64,000 bases of DNA from positions 24,147 to 88,146 of the forward strand of contig CACEZB010000004.1 in NCBI GenBank assembly GCA_902563835.1. Direction: 5' to 3'. Shown here piece after piece: positions 16,681 to 25,655 of the stretch; position 1 is the first letter of the stretch, and every line of letters starts with the position of its first letter. The translations under genes and the position numbers were made by a program. Below the pieces are notes generated by a model. It did not search any database. It saw only the letters and a program-made list of their open reading frames with translations, and was not told the DNA's origin. The stretch is from an uncultured SAR86 cluster bacterium (GTDB lineage Bacteria; Pseudomonadota; Gammaproteobacteria; Magnimaribacterales; D2472).

Positions 16681-19062
16681 ATGAACAAAATAAATTTATT
16701 TAAATGCTTCTTTCTTTTGATACCAATTTTGCTGGTTGCTCAAGAGCAGGAAGTTGAAGAGGTTATTGTTACTGCTAATAAAAAAGCTGAAACTGTTCAA
16801 GAAATACCAATGAATATTTCTGTGATTACCGAATCAGCATTAGAAGAAAGAGGAATAATGAACCCTGAAGATTATTTAAGATCTATCGCAGGTGTATCTA
16901 CACCAGGTGGCTCTAATTATTATACCTTTAGAGGATTAAATACTTCGACTTCACAGCGTTCCTCAGGAACCACTTCAACTTATATAGATGAAGTAAGTGG
17001 TTCATTAATGGGATTATTTGATGTTGAAAGAATAGAGGTTCTAAGAGGACCTCAAGGAACGTTATATGGTTCAAATGCTATTGGTGGAACTATTAGATAT
17101 ATTACAAATAAACCAGATTCAAGTGCATCTTATGGAAAGATAAGAGTTGGATATGGTAACAAAGTAAAAGCTGATGACCCTGAAACAAGTATTGAAATGA
17201 TGTATAACCTTCCTCTTTCTGATAGTTTAGCTGTTAGAGCTGTATATTCTCAGTTAGTTTCACCTGGAATATATAAAAATATTCAAACTGGTAATACAGT
17301 AGGTGAAGAGGATGACTCACAGCTTATGGTGACATTAGCTTTTGATGATGGTGGTAAGCTTACTGGAAGTTTAAGATATATGAATGTTAATAATAAAGCA
17401 TACGGTATATTAGAACCTGGTCAGAGCAAGCCTGGAAGTGCTGATGTTTATGTTTCAGACTGTCCGCAGGCTTCAAGTTGGTGGTATAACTGGGATGGAG
17501 ATCCTACTTGCGCACGTTTAAGTGCTATTTCTAATTTTGCAGCCACAGAGGCTGATTATCCTAATGGCAGCTCTGTTCTTACTAATTATGATCCAAGATT
17601 TGCACATGCATTGGCTGTGGATGAGAATGAGGATATTACTAAAGAAGTATTTATTGCAAATATTAAATATGATTTTGGTGTTTTTGATGCAAATTTGATT
17701 ATTTCTGATAAGACAACTAGTGAAGACGCTGTGACAGATTGGGCTAGAATTGATATGGATGATTATGTTCCGGCACCACTGATTGTAGATGGTGATGAAT
17801 ATTACCAAGAAACAACAGAGCTAAGATTAGTATCTAAGCCTGGAAAGTTTGAGTGGACGGTTGGATATTATAATTACAAGTTTAATGAAGAGCCAAACTC
17901 AATCTCACAAACTCAATATGCAATTGATGAGTATTGGTTAGATTATGTTACTTCAATAGCTGCAGGTGTTGATCCAGCTGTATATGATGCTACTGCTTAT
18001 TGTCCTCCATTTTGTGAGGGGCATTTAGGTTACCCGTATCTATATTATGCTTCATATACAGAATATAACGAGCAAGAAGAAACATCTTTATATGGGCAGT
18101 TTGACTATAACGTAAATGAAAAATTAACTCTTACATTTGGTATAAGAGATTATGAAATTAAAGATAAATCTAAATCATATCAATATGGTATTTTCTATAT
18201 GGATAGTAATGGATGCGATGGAAATGATCCTGCAGGAACAGATTGTTCAGAGTTATCTGGAAAAGAAGCAGATACAAGAATGAAATATGCAGCTAGCTAT
18301 AAAATTAATGATGATTTAACTTTATATGCTACAAAAGCGGCAGGGTACAGGCCTGGAGGCAACCAATCTCCTCTTCCTCCTTTTTGTAGTAGTGATGAAA
18401 CTGCACAGGAAACATGGGGGCCAAGATTTAATTCAGATGAAGCTGAGACAACAGAATTTGGTGTTAAATCGAGAGGTCAAAATTATACAGCGAATGTAAC
18501 ATATTTCGATGTAGCTTGGGATGGCATTATTATTTCTGTAACCCCTGGTTGCGGTTGGTCATATAACTTTAATGGCGGTAAAGCTGAAACTTCTGGTTGG
18601 GAAGTTGATTTTACTTATGCATTAAATGATGAAATTTCTCTTGATTTTGCTGGAAGCTCTATGACAGCAGAAACATCAATAGACATAGCTTCTTTGGGTG
18701 CTGCAGCTGGCGATAGATTGCCAAATACTGTTGAAACTCAATGGAATTTAGGACTTGTTTATGACACTACAATTATGTCATATCCATCATATGCGAGACT
18801 TGATATGAATTATTATGGCGATAGTTTTAATACTTTTGCAGAAAATCCAAATACAAGCTCTCCTGACTATACTAAGATTAATTTTAATTTAGGGTTAGAT
18901 ATAAACGAAAATTCAAAATTACAATTATCAATAGATAATTTAACCGATAAAAGAACTGAAGCATATATTTATGCTGTAGATGACACATCTTGGAGACCAA
19001 GAAACTGGATGCAGTGGATTCCTCCAAGAACTGTATCAGTAAAGTATAGCTATAGCTTTTAA
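16681..19062 (+). CDS. TonB-dependent outer membrane receptor
   Basis: 793-residue outer membrane transporter. It has a signal peptide (to about residue 21, VAQEQE), a TonB box EEVIVTA, a plug domain (QEIPMNISVITESALEERG, RGLNTSTSQ, VERIEVLRGPQGTLYGSNAIGGTIRYITNKP) and a 22-strand barrel ending in aromatic SVKYSYSF. Several loops carry paired cysteines (CPQASSWW...PTC, CPPFC, CDGNDPAGTDC), probably extracellular disulfides. The plug type is the one common for uptake of complex organic ligands in marine gammaproteobacteria. An excellent GGAGG lies nine bases before ATG. The upstream leader and the downstream P450 and MFS genes suggest a regulated uptake-degradation unit; the ligand is unknown. 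Confidence 0.93.
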   Translation: MNKINLFKCFFLLIPILLVAQEQEVEEVIVTANKKAETVQEIPMNISVITESALEERGIMNPEDYLRSIAGVSTPGGSNYYTFRGLNTSTSQRSSGTTSTYIDEVSGSLMGLFDVERIEVLRGPQGTLYGSNAIGGTIRYITNKPDSSASYGKIRVGYGNKVKADDPETSIEMMYNLPLSDSLAVRAVYSQLVSPGIYKNIQTGNTVGEEDDSQLMVTLAFDDGGKLTGSLRYMNVNNKAYGILEPGQSKPGSADVYVSDCPQASSWWYNWDGDPTCARLSAISNFAATEADYPNGSSVLTNYDPRFAHALAVDENEDITKEVFIANIKYDFGVFDANLIISDKTTSEDAVTDWARIDMDDYVPAPLIVDGDEYYQETTELRLVSKPGKFEWTVGYYNYKFNEEPNSISQTQYAIDEYWLDYVTSIAAGVDPAVYDATAYCPPFCEGHLGYPYLYYASYTEYNEQEETSLYGQFDYNVNEKLTLTFGIRDYEIKDKSKSYQYGIFYMDSNGCDGNDPAGTDCSELSGKEADTRMKYAASYKINDDLTLYATKAAGYRPGGNQSPLPPFCSSDETAQETWGPRFNSDEAETTEFGVKSRGQNYTANVTYFDVAWDGIIISVTPGCGWSYNFNGGKAETSGWEVDFTYALNDEISLDFAGSSMTAETSIDIASLGAAAGDRLPNTVETQWNLGLVYDTTIMSYPSYARLDMNYYGDSFNTFAENPNTSSPDYTKINFNLGLDINENSKLQLSIDNLTDKRTEAYIYAVDDTSWRPRNWMQWIPPRTVSVKYSYSF

Positions 19063-19068
19063 CCGATA

Positions 19069-19105
19069 AACCCCTTACAACAACTATGTTGCTAAGGGGT
19101 TTTAG
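19069..19105 (+). terminator. Intrinsic terminator after the TonB receptor gene
   Basis: AACCCCTTA and TAAGGGGTT form a 9-bp stem around a loop containing CAACAACTATGTTGC (itself able to pair CAAC/GTTG), followed by TTTT. It separates the receptor transcript from the P450 gene at 19152, which would then need readthrough or its own promoter. Confidence 0.85.
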
Positions 19106-19151
19106 TTTAAGATATATATTGCAAAAATAAACATAATTTTCCAACACATAT

Positions 19152-20510
19152 ATGTCAAAAGGATTTATCTTATCTGATGAAGTTCTCAATCATGAGATCA
19201 ACAATCCTGCGTATAAAGAAAAATATAACTTTAATCCTAATGATCAATTAAACGATTTAGATTTATTTACAAAAGGTCAGCCCTTTAGTCTTTATAAAGA
19301 TCTTAGAGAAAACGCTCCTGTTTTTTATCATGAACCTATGCCCACAGACCCAGAACCAGGGTACTGGGTTTTAACAAGATATGAAGATATAAAATATGTT
19401 TCAATGAATCCAAAAATATTTTCATCTCAATATGCAACTGGAAATTTATTAACGCTCGGAAGAGAAGATAATAGACACCCTAAATTATTTAAATCAACTA
19501 TAGATCATATGCTTAATCTCGATGGTGAAATGCATCTTGGCTTAAGAAAAGAACATATGCCTTTTTTTAAACCTGATTATATTAATGACCTGCGAAAAAA
19601 AGTATCATCAAAAGTTAGCTTATTATTAGATAATATTGCGCCTTTAGGAGAATGTAACTTAGTAAGTGAAGTCTCCCAACAATTGCCGATATTTACACTT
19701 TCAGAAATTTTAGGAATACCTGAAGAAGATAGACAAAAATTAGTATCTTGGATGGAGTTTTTAGAATTAGCTCAGTATTTCACTTATGAAATGATAAAAG
19801 AACAAAATGAAGGTAAAACAGACTCAACCCCTGATCCAGCAATGATAGATATGTTTAATGCAATGGTTGATGAGATGTTTGATTATGGAAGATTTATTTT
19901 AAATAGCAAAAGAGAAGATCCATCGGAAGACTTATTAAGTGCAATAGCAAATGCTGAAATAGAAGGTGAGAAGTTATCACAAGAATTTTTAGATGGATCT
20001 TGGTTGCTAATTATTTTTGCAGGAAATGATACGACAAGGAATACTTTGAGCGGAGGCATTAAACTTTTATATGACAATCAAACACAAAAAGAACTATTAA
20101 TAGATGATTTGGAACTTCTTCCTAATTTTGTAAATGAAACAGTTAGATGTGTTTCACCAGTAATTCATATGAGAAGAACAACTCTTGAAGAAACAGAAAT
20201 AAATGGACAAAAAATTGGACCTCATGAAAAAATAGCACTTTGGTATGGTGCAGCAAATAGAGATCCAGAAATTTTTGAAAATCCAGATGATTTTAATATT
20301 TTAAGAGAGAATGCAGATAAACATCTTGCATTTGGCTTTGGAAGGCATTCATGTATAGGTAAGCCAGTTGCATTAATGCAATTACAAGAATTTTATTCAC
20401 AATTTTTAACCAGATTCCCTGATTTTGAGATGAATGGTAAATGGAAAGTTGCTCCAAACAACTTTGTTCATGCTATACAAGAGATGCCAATTAAATTTTC
20501 TCCAAAATGA
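19152..20510 (+). CDS. Cytochrome P450 monooxygenase
   Basis: 452-residue soluble bacterial P450. The heme-binding loop is FGFGRHSCIG with the proximal ligand Cys about 401; the K-helix ExxR is ETVR; the I-helix oxygen-activation motif is AGNDTTRNT. There is no membrane anchor, so it needs a ferredoxin and reductase that are not in this window. The sequence resembles the CYP groups that hydroxylate steroids, terpenes or alkyl chains, but the substrate cannot be assigned. The MFS gene starts inside its stop (ATGA), so the two are co-translated. Confidence 0.92.
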   Translation: MSKGFILSDEVLNHEINNPAYKEKYNFNPNDQLNDLDLFTKGQPFSLYKDLRENAPVFYHEPMPTDPEPGYWVLTRYEDIKYVSMNPKIFSSQYATGNLLTLGREDNRHPKLFKSTIDHMLNLDGEMHLGLRKEHMPFFKPDYINDLRKKVSSKVSLLLDNIAPLGECNLVSEVSQQLPIFTLSEILGIPEEDRQKLVSWMEFLELAQYFTYEMIKEQNEGKTDSTPDPAMIDMFNAMVDEMFDYGRFILNSKREDPSEDLLSAIANAEIEGEKLSQEFLDGSWLLIIFAGNDTTRNTLSGGIKLLYDNQTQKELLIDDLELLPNFVNETVRCVSPVIHMRRTTLEETEINGQKIGPHEKIALWYGAANRDPEIFENPDDFNILRENADKHLAFGFGRHSCIGKPVALMQLQEFYSQFLTRFPDFEMNGKWKVAPNNFVHAIQEMPIKFSPK

Positions 20511-21781
20511 GAATCCCATATAGATTCAAAGTTATTTTTTTATCATTCATTGCTGTATTTATTTGCTATATAGATAGAGTAAATATTTCTGTAGCAATCA
20601 TACCCATGCAAGAACAATTTGGGTGGTCTGAATTACAAGTAGGAATAGTTTTAGGAACTTTCTATGTTGGATATATGATTAGCATGACTTTAGGTGGTTA
20701 TCTAGCAGATAAATATGGAGGCAAGAAAGTTCTTGGCTATGCATTAATAATTTGGTCATTATTTACAATTATCACTCCATTTTTTGCATACAGTGGATTA
20801 TGGTGGCTTATTTTTATAAGAATCTTATTAGGTTTAGGAGAAGGGGTAACCTTTCCGGCTTGGCATTCTATTTATGCCAGATGGATTCCATTTAATGAAA
20901 GAACAAGGGCAGTAGGTTTTACCAATAGCGGAATAGCAGCAGGTACAGTATTTGGATATGTTGTAGCAGCTATCATAATAGCGAATTATTCTTGGGAGTG
21001 GGTTTTTTATTCTTTTGGGCTAATGGGTATATTTTGGTACTTATTTTGGCAGAGAATTGTTACATCTTATCCAGAGGATAATAAAAATCTATCAAATAAT
21101 GAATTGCAATTAATAAAAGCTGAAGCACCCTCAAATTCAACACCTCCGTCAATACCATTTCTAAAATTAATTAAAAATTGGCCTTTCTTAGCAATAGCAG
21201 TTGCAACTTTTTGTAATAATTGGGCTTTATTCACATTTATTTCTTATTTGCCAAAATTTATCAATGCTCCAATTGCTGATGGTGGAATGGGTATTGATTT
21301 AGGATCTAGTGCATTTATTTATTCATTATTAATGCCAAGTCTTGTTGCGATGTTTTCACTTATTTTAGGTGGTTATATATCAGATAGTTTTATAAAAAAA
21401 GGATATAAGGTAATTAATGTTAGAAAAACTGTTAATTCAATTGGATTTTTTGGATCAGCTATTTTCTTATATTTAATTTCTCTGCAAGATACTTTATTCA
21501 ATGCAATTTTTTTATTATGCCTAATTCAACTCTGTACAGGTATTTGCGCAGGAGGATTTGGAGTAAATCATGCTGATTTAGGTCCAAAATATACAGGAAC
21601 TTTAGTTGGTATTTCTGGAAGCATAGGTATGATAGCAGCGATTTTCAGCCCAATGGTTGCAGGCTTGGTTCTCGAAGTTACTAGATCCTGGGATGTTATA
21701 TTTTATATTTGTTCTGGTATTTTATTATTTGGCGGCCTTTTTTATCTTAAATTTGGAAGCGCTGACAGACAATTTAGTTAA
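20507..21781 (+). CDS. MFS transporter, ACS (anion:cation symporter)-like
   Basis: 424 residues with 12 predicted helices. The N-half reads ICYIDRVNISVAIIPM, GYLADKYGGKKVLGYALI (the MFS loop 2-3 motif G-x-x-x-D-x-x-G-G-x-x) and RILLGLGEGVTFPAWHSIYARWIP, a pattern of the ACS/SLC17 family, which takes up organic anions with protons or sodium. It overlaps the P450 gene by four bases. It may import or export the P450 substrate or product. Its 3' end overlaps the convergent thioredoxin-like gene by eight bases. Confidence 0.88.
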   Translation: MRIPYRFKVIFLSFIAVFICYIDRVNISVAIIPMQEQFGWSELQVGIVLGTFYVGYMISMTLGGYLADKYGGKKVLGYALIIWSLFTIITPFFAYSGLWWLIFIRILLGLGEGVTFPAWHSIYARWIPFNERTRAVGFTNSGIAAGTVFGYVVAAIIIANYSWEWVFYSFGLMGIFWYLFWQRIVTSYPEDNKNLSNNELQLIKAEAPSNSTPPSIPFLKLIKNWPFLAIAVATFCNNWALFTFISYLPKFINAPIADGGMGIDLGSSAFIYSLLMPSLVAMFSLILGGYISDSFIKKGYKVINVRKTVNSIGFFGSAIFLYLISLQDTLFNAIFLLCLIQLCTGICAGGFGVNHADLGPKYTGTLVGISGSIGMIAAIFSPMVAGLVLEVTRSWDVIFYICSGILLFGGLFYLKFGSADRQFS

Positions 21782-22280
21782 TCGATTTCATCTCCTGAAA
21801 GAAGTTAAAAATCTCTTGGCTGGATCTATCTCTTGCCGTTCTCCATTCTGTTGTATTTGAATTATTTAAAAGGTTTTTATTTTTATCAAACACTAAAACT
21901 CTTGGAATTCCCTCGGCTGAAGGTATTCCATATTCTTCCATTAATTCCATATTAATTTCATATCTTTTAACGTCTATATATAAAATTTGAAAGTTTTTGT
22001 CTATGTAAGATTTAATTTTAGGTATATTCATGGTACCTGAAAAAATTCTACAATCTGGACACCAATTAGCCCCAAATATTAATATTGGTTGTTTATCAGA
22101 CTGAATTGTTGTATTTATAAATTTATTTAAATCATTAACAGAATAAACTTTTCCATCATACGGCAAAGGAAGAGGTGTGGTTAATATATCACTATCATCA
22201 AGCATTATTTCTCCGTTTAATGTTAGACAAAATAAAAAAATGTATGAAATCGTATAATATTTTATTAAACTTTTGTACAT
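21774..22280 (-). CDS. Exported thioredoxin-like protein
   Basis: 168 residues with an N-terminal hydrophobic segment (YYTISYIFLFCLTLNG) that looks like a signal sequence. The thioredoxin fold is visible as PILIFGANWCPDCRIFSGTMN, with the active site WCPDC, then ILYIDVKRYEINMEL, and the cis-Pro in GIPRVLVFD. The acidic CPDC is atypical (thioredoxin has CGPC, DsbA CPHC), so redox properties may differ. It is a single gene, convergent with the MFS gene. The partner is unknown. Confidence 0.75.
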   Translation of the reverse strand: MYKSLIKYYTISYIFLFCLTLNGEIMLDDSDILTTPLPLPYDGKVYSVNDLNKFINTTIQSDKQPILIFGANWCPDCRIFSGTMNIPKIKSYIDKNFQILYIDVKRYEINMELMEEYGIPSAEGIPRVLVFDKNKNLLNNSNTTEWRTARDRSSQEIFNFFQEMKSIN

Positions 22281-22335
22281 ATTAGATAAATAGATAATAT
22301 TACTATATTGTAATAAAAAAATTGGAGTATATAAG

Positions 22336-22749
22336 ATGATTTGGGTAATAAGACTATATTTACTAATAATGGCATTTATATATGCTTTGATTGGAGTATG
22401 GGCATTACTTGACCCATTATTGGGAGCGCTTGATCAAGGTTATCCTTCATTTTTGAATGCAGTTGGTTTATCAATAACATCTCCGTTAGGTTACTCAGAA
22501 ATTGCTGGTATATATGGAGGCTTGAATCTATGTATTGGTATTTTATGTTTAATTGGAATCTTTAAAAGAGATTTAGGAATTTTTGCAATTAAATTTATTA
22601 CATTTCTAGTTGGCTCTATTGCTCTAGGAAGAATACTCTTTTCTTTTCTTCCAACAACACCTAGTTTCTTTAATTCATATTTTGTCTTTGAGGTTTCGGC
22701 TTTGGTAATAGGTATATTTTTAATATATATGAGCAAGAAATTAGACTAA
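22336..22749 (+). CDS. DUF4345 family membrane protein
   Basis: 137 residues and four helices: MIWVIRLYLLIMAFIYALIGVWALLDP, then GYSEIAGIYGGLNLCIGILCLIGIF (the E-x-x-x-x-Y-G-G core of DUF4345), a central helix with GSIALGRILF and a last helix before KKLD. It is a second, divergent member of the family seen at 14825. The function is unknown. It overlaps the 3' end of the convergent exchanger gene by nine bases. The region just upstream (22281-22335) is AT-rich and could hold the divergent promoters. Confidence 0.7.
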   Translation: MIWVIRLYLLIMAFIYALIGVWALLDPLLGALDQGYPSFLNAVGLSITSPLGYSEIAGIYGGLNLCIGILCLIGIFKRDLGIFAIKFITFLVGSIALGRILFSFLPTTPSFFNSYFVFEVSALVIGIFLIYMSKKLD

Positions 22750-23694
22750 TTTACTTAAACTTAATAAATATCCAAAATAACCACTAACAAGCAATAAGCC
22801 CATAAAACGAATCATCAAAATATTTATATATTTTGATGAGGATAGGGCAACAAATAGAATAAAAATTATTGTAGCAACTATCATTATTAAATAATCACGT
22901 TCAAGTAAAAGCGATTCAAGTTGCACCATAGAAAAGAAACCAATAATTGGAACAACTAGTGTGATATTTAAAACATTTGAACCGATTACATTTCCAACAA
23001 CCATATCAGTTTTTTTCTTTAGCAAAGCGCTAATTGTTGCAGCCAATTCTGGCAAGCTTGTGCCAATTGCAATTATTGTTAAGCCAATAATTAATTCAGA
23101 AATATTTAGTAATATTGCAATATTCTCTGCATATATAACTGCGTATCTAGATCCAAAAATAAGTGCTAGTAAACCTGTAATTAAAAAAATACTTACAATA
23201 AGGTTGCTTTGAGATGATTCATTATCTATGTTGCTAAGGTTATCCAGAGATTTATATTTAAAAATTACATATAAAAAATATAAAAATACAATTAATAACA
23301 ATACACTTTCAATTGGTGATATTTGTAAATCTTGCAAGCAAAGACCAAGTACTAGCGCAGATATTAAAAAGGGTAAAAATTGAGCAAAAGGAGCATTCTT
23401 TGGCTTAAAAGATATTCCAATACAATAAACTCCAAATATCAAAGCAATATTAGAAATATTTGATCCAACCACAGTGCCCATTGCGATACTTTCACTTTGA
23501 TTTAAAACAGAAGAAATTCCAACAAAAATTTCTGGCGCAGATGTTCCGAGAGCTACAACGGTTAAACCAATGGTTAATTCATTTACTCCAAATTTTTTTG
23601 CTAACACAGAAGAACTGTCTACAAATTTATCAGCACCCCATATTAAGATAGCTAAAGAAAATCCTAAACCTATGAAATTTATAAGAAAATCCAT
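22741..23694 (-). CDS. Sodium/calcium exchanger family (CaCA, YrbG-like) protein
   Basis: 317 residues with ten to eleven helices in two inverted halves. The alpha-1 repeat is TIGLTVVALGTSAPEIFVGISS with AMGTVVGSNISNIALIFG, and alpha-2 is LTIIAIGTSLPELAATISALLKKKTDMVVGNVIGSNVLN. The acidic residues in GTSAPE and GTSLPE coordinate the transported cations in this superfamily. It should exchange Ca2+ for Na+ or H+ at the inner membrane. Gene order gives no further clue, since both neighbours run the other way. Confidence 0.9.
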   Translation of the reverse strand: MDFLINFIGLGFSLAILIWGADKFVDSSSVLAKKFGVNELTIGLTVVALGTSAPEIFVGISSVLNQSESIAMGTVVGSNISNIALIFGVYCIGISFKPKNAPFAQFLPFLISALVLGLCLQDLQISPIESVLLLIVFLYFLYVIFKYKSLDNLSNIDNESSQSNLIVSIFLITGLLALIFGSRYAVIYAENIAILLNISELIIGLTIIAIGTSLPELAATISALLKKKTDMVVGNVIGSNVLNITLVVPIIGFFSMVQLESLLLERDYLIMIVATIIFILFVALSSSKYINILMIRFMGLLLVSGYFGYLLSLSKLV

Positions 23695-23788
23695 GAAACA
23701 ATTTTACCTTAGTTATTTGTTAAATAGATTATGTTTCAACAATTTAAAATAATATAATTGATAATTAATTTTAAAGAAGAGGCAAATA

Positions 23789-24586
23789 ATGAAAATAGAT
23801 AACTTGTTCAATATTCAAGATAAAGTAGCCATTGTTACAGGTGGCTCAAGGGGAATTGGTGAGATGATTGCGGCAGGCTTTTTAGCAAATGGTGCTAAAG
23901 TCTACATTTCTGCAAGAAAAGCACCCGCCTTAGTTGATAAAGCAAAAGAGCTTTCAGATAAATATAATCAAGAATGCATTCCTATATCTTGTGATTTAAG
24001 TTCTATGAATGGGATAGAAGAATTCACTAATGAAATTCAAAACAAAGAAAAAGGAATAGATTTTTTAATTAATAATGCTGGAGCAGCATGGGGAGAGCCA
24101 TTGGAAAGTTTTTCTGAAGGTGGTTGGGATAAAGTAATGGATTTAAATGTTAAATCTTTATTCTTTTTGACTCAAAAATTTAAAAATCTACTTTTAAATA
24201 ACGCTTCAGTAGAAGATCCATCAAGAGTTATCAATATTGGCTCAATTGATGGGTTAAATGTCCCGTCTATGGAGACATATTCATATGGTGCATCAAAAGC
24301 AGCAGTTCATCATTTAACTAGAGTGTTAGCAGCAAAATTAGTAAAAGAAAATATTCTGGTCAATGCAATTGCTCCTGGCCCATATCCAAGTGCTATGTTA
24401 GGTTCAGCTGTAAATCATGACTATTCTGAAATTGCTAAAAGAAACCCGAGGAAAAGGGTAGGCACCCCAGAGGATATGGCAGGATTGGCTATATTTTTAT
24501 GTTCTAGGGCTGGAGCCTATACAGTTGGAGAAACCATAACTTCAGACGGAGGTATTGTTAAGACCGCTAGTCATAATTTGAGTTAG
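23789..24586 (+). CDS. Short-chain dehydrogenase/reductase (RhlG/FabG-like)
   Basis: 265-residue classical SDR. The cofactor site is VTGGSRGIGE with SARK after beta-2, which favours NADPH; NNAGA follows beta-4, the catalytic Ser is in INIGSIDG, and YSYGASKAA gives the Tyr-x-x-x-Lys pair. The end is TVGETITSDGGIV, usual for the FabG/RhlG group. AGAGG lies ten bases before ATG. It reduces a keto group or oxidises an alcohol; the substrate is unknown. Its stop is three bases from the stop of the convergent LysR gene. Confidence 0.9.
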   Translation: MKIDNLFNIQDKVAIVTGGSRGIGEMIAAGFLANGAKVYISARKAPALVDKAKELSDKYNQECIPISCDLSSMNGIEEFTNEIQNKEKGIDFLINNAGAAWGEPLESFSEGGWDKVMDLNVKSLFFLTQKFKNLLLNNASVEDPSRVINIGSIDGLNVPSMETYSYGASKAAVHHLTRVLAAKLVKENILVNAIAPGPYPSAMLGSAVNHDYSEIAKRNPRKRVGTPEDMAGLAIFLCSRAGAYTVGETITSDGGIVKTASHNLS

Positions 24587-24589
24587 TTA

Positions 24590-25492
24590 TTATTTTTGAG
24601 CTTCTTTGAACGCTTTTGTAATTAAATCTTTCATCCAGATATGACCCCCATCACCTTCATCGCTTTTATGCCATATCAAGAAATATTCCATAGATGGTAT
24701 TTCAATTGGGATTTCAACAAAAGATAAATTATTTCTTTTTGCAAAACTTCTAGTTGCCATTAATATTAAATCCGTTGACTTTATAATTGGAGGTGCAATT
24801 AAAAAATGCTGACATCTCAAAGCAACATTTCTTTTTAAACCAATTTTATCTAGCTCCATATCTATCATATGTTCTCCCATTTTTCTTCGAGAAACATGTA
24901 GATGCTTTTCATTGATAATATCTTCAATTGTTATATTTTTGATTTTTGAAATACTATGACCGTCTCTATGAATTGCTACAAAGTCGTCTTCAAAGACTTT
25001 TGATGAATTTATTTCATTTGAGATAGGTATTACCGGATCTACAACAAAGTCAAGATTGTTTGTTGAAAGAGCATGGACTTGATCAGCTCTTTTATAAGCA
25101 TAACTACCTAGAGAAATATTAGGCGCACTCCCATGGATTTCTTTCATTATAAAAGGTAGGACTCTACTCTCAGATATATCACCCAATGACAATTTAAAAT
25201 TTCTTTTTGATGAAGCAGGGTCGAAGGTATCAGGTTCATTTACGCTTTGTTGAATTAAAGTAAGTGCATTTTGAATATCTGAGATTATATTTTCTGTTTT
25301 TTGAGTAGGCACCATGCCGGAACCTGTTCTAACAAATAGATCATCATTAAATTTATCTCTTAATCTTGATAATGCATTACTTACTGCTGGCTGAGTAATA
25401 CCAACCACTTCGGCAGCTTTTGTTAGACTTCCTTCTGTATATATTGCATTTAATATTACAAATAGGTTTAGATCAAATGAGCTAATTTTCAT
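24590..25492 (-). CDS. LysR-family transcriptional regulator
   Basis: 300 residues. The winged helix-turn-helix is at the N-terminus (LFVILNAIYTEGSLTKAAEVVGITQPAVSNALSRLR, then FVRTGSGMVPT), followed by a dimerisation helix and a periplasmic-binding-like effector domain of about 200 residues. It is divergent from the acyl-CoA dehydrogenase gene at 25656 across 163 bases that contain two palindromes, the arrangement expected for LysR control of the neighbour and of itself. The effector is unknown; an acyl-CoA or related acid is a guess from the target. Confidence 0.9.
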   Translation of the reverse strand: MKISSFDLNLFVILNAIYTEGSLTKAAEVVGITQPAVSNALSRLRDKFNDDLFVRTGSGMVPTQKTENIISDIQNALTLIQQSVNEPDTFDPASSKRNFKLSLGDISESRVLPFIMKEIHGSAPNISLGSYAYKRADQVHALSTNNLDFVVDPVIPISNEINSSKVFEDDFVAIHRDGHSISKIKNITIEDIINEKHLHVSRRKMGEHMIDMELDKIGLKRNVALRCQHFLIAPPIIKSTDLILMATRSFAKRNNLSFVEIPIEIPSMEYFLIWHKSDEGDGGHIWMKDLITKAFKEAQK

Positions 25493-25554
25493 CTTAGAAA
25501 TTCCAAATAATCTAAAACAAACATTACCTTAATATGTTTATCTTCATATAGATT

Positions 25555-25569
25555 TGTATGTGACATACA
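25555..25569. promoter_or_regulatory. Palindrome, candidate LysR operator
   Basis: TGTATG-TGA-CATACA is a perfect 15-bp inverted repeat, 63 bases upstream of the LysR start and 86 upstream of the dehydrogenase ATG. Its size and dyad suit a LysR-type recognition site. Confidence 0.5.
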
Positions 25570-25595
25570 GCTATTATAGAAATAGAAACCATTAT

Positions 25596-25609
25596 TACTA
25601 TTCATAGTA
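25596..25609. promoter_or_regulatory. Second palindrome in the LysR/dehydrogenase gap
   Basis: TACTAT-TC-ATAGTA is a perfect inverted repeat lying just upstream of TATAAT (25612-25617), the likely -10 of the dehydrogenase gene, so it would cover the -35 region, where LysR activation sites usually sit. The half-site differs from the first palindrome. Confidence 0.4.
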
Positions 25610-25655
25610 TTTATAATAGTAACAAAATTTTTAATATAACGGGAGACTAAAGCAC

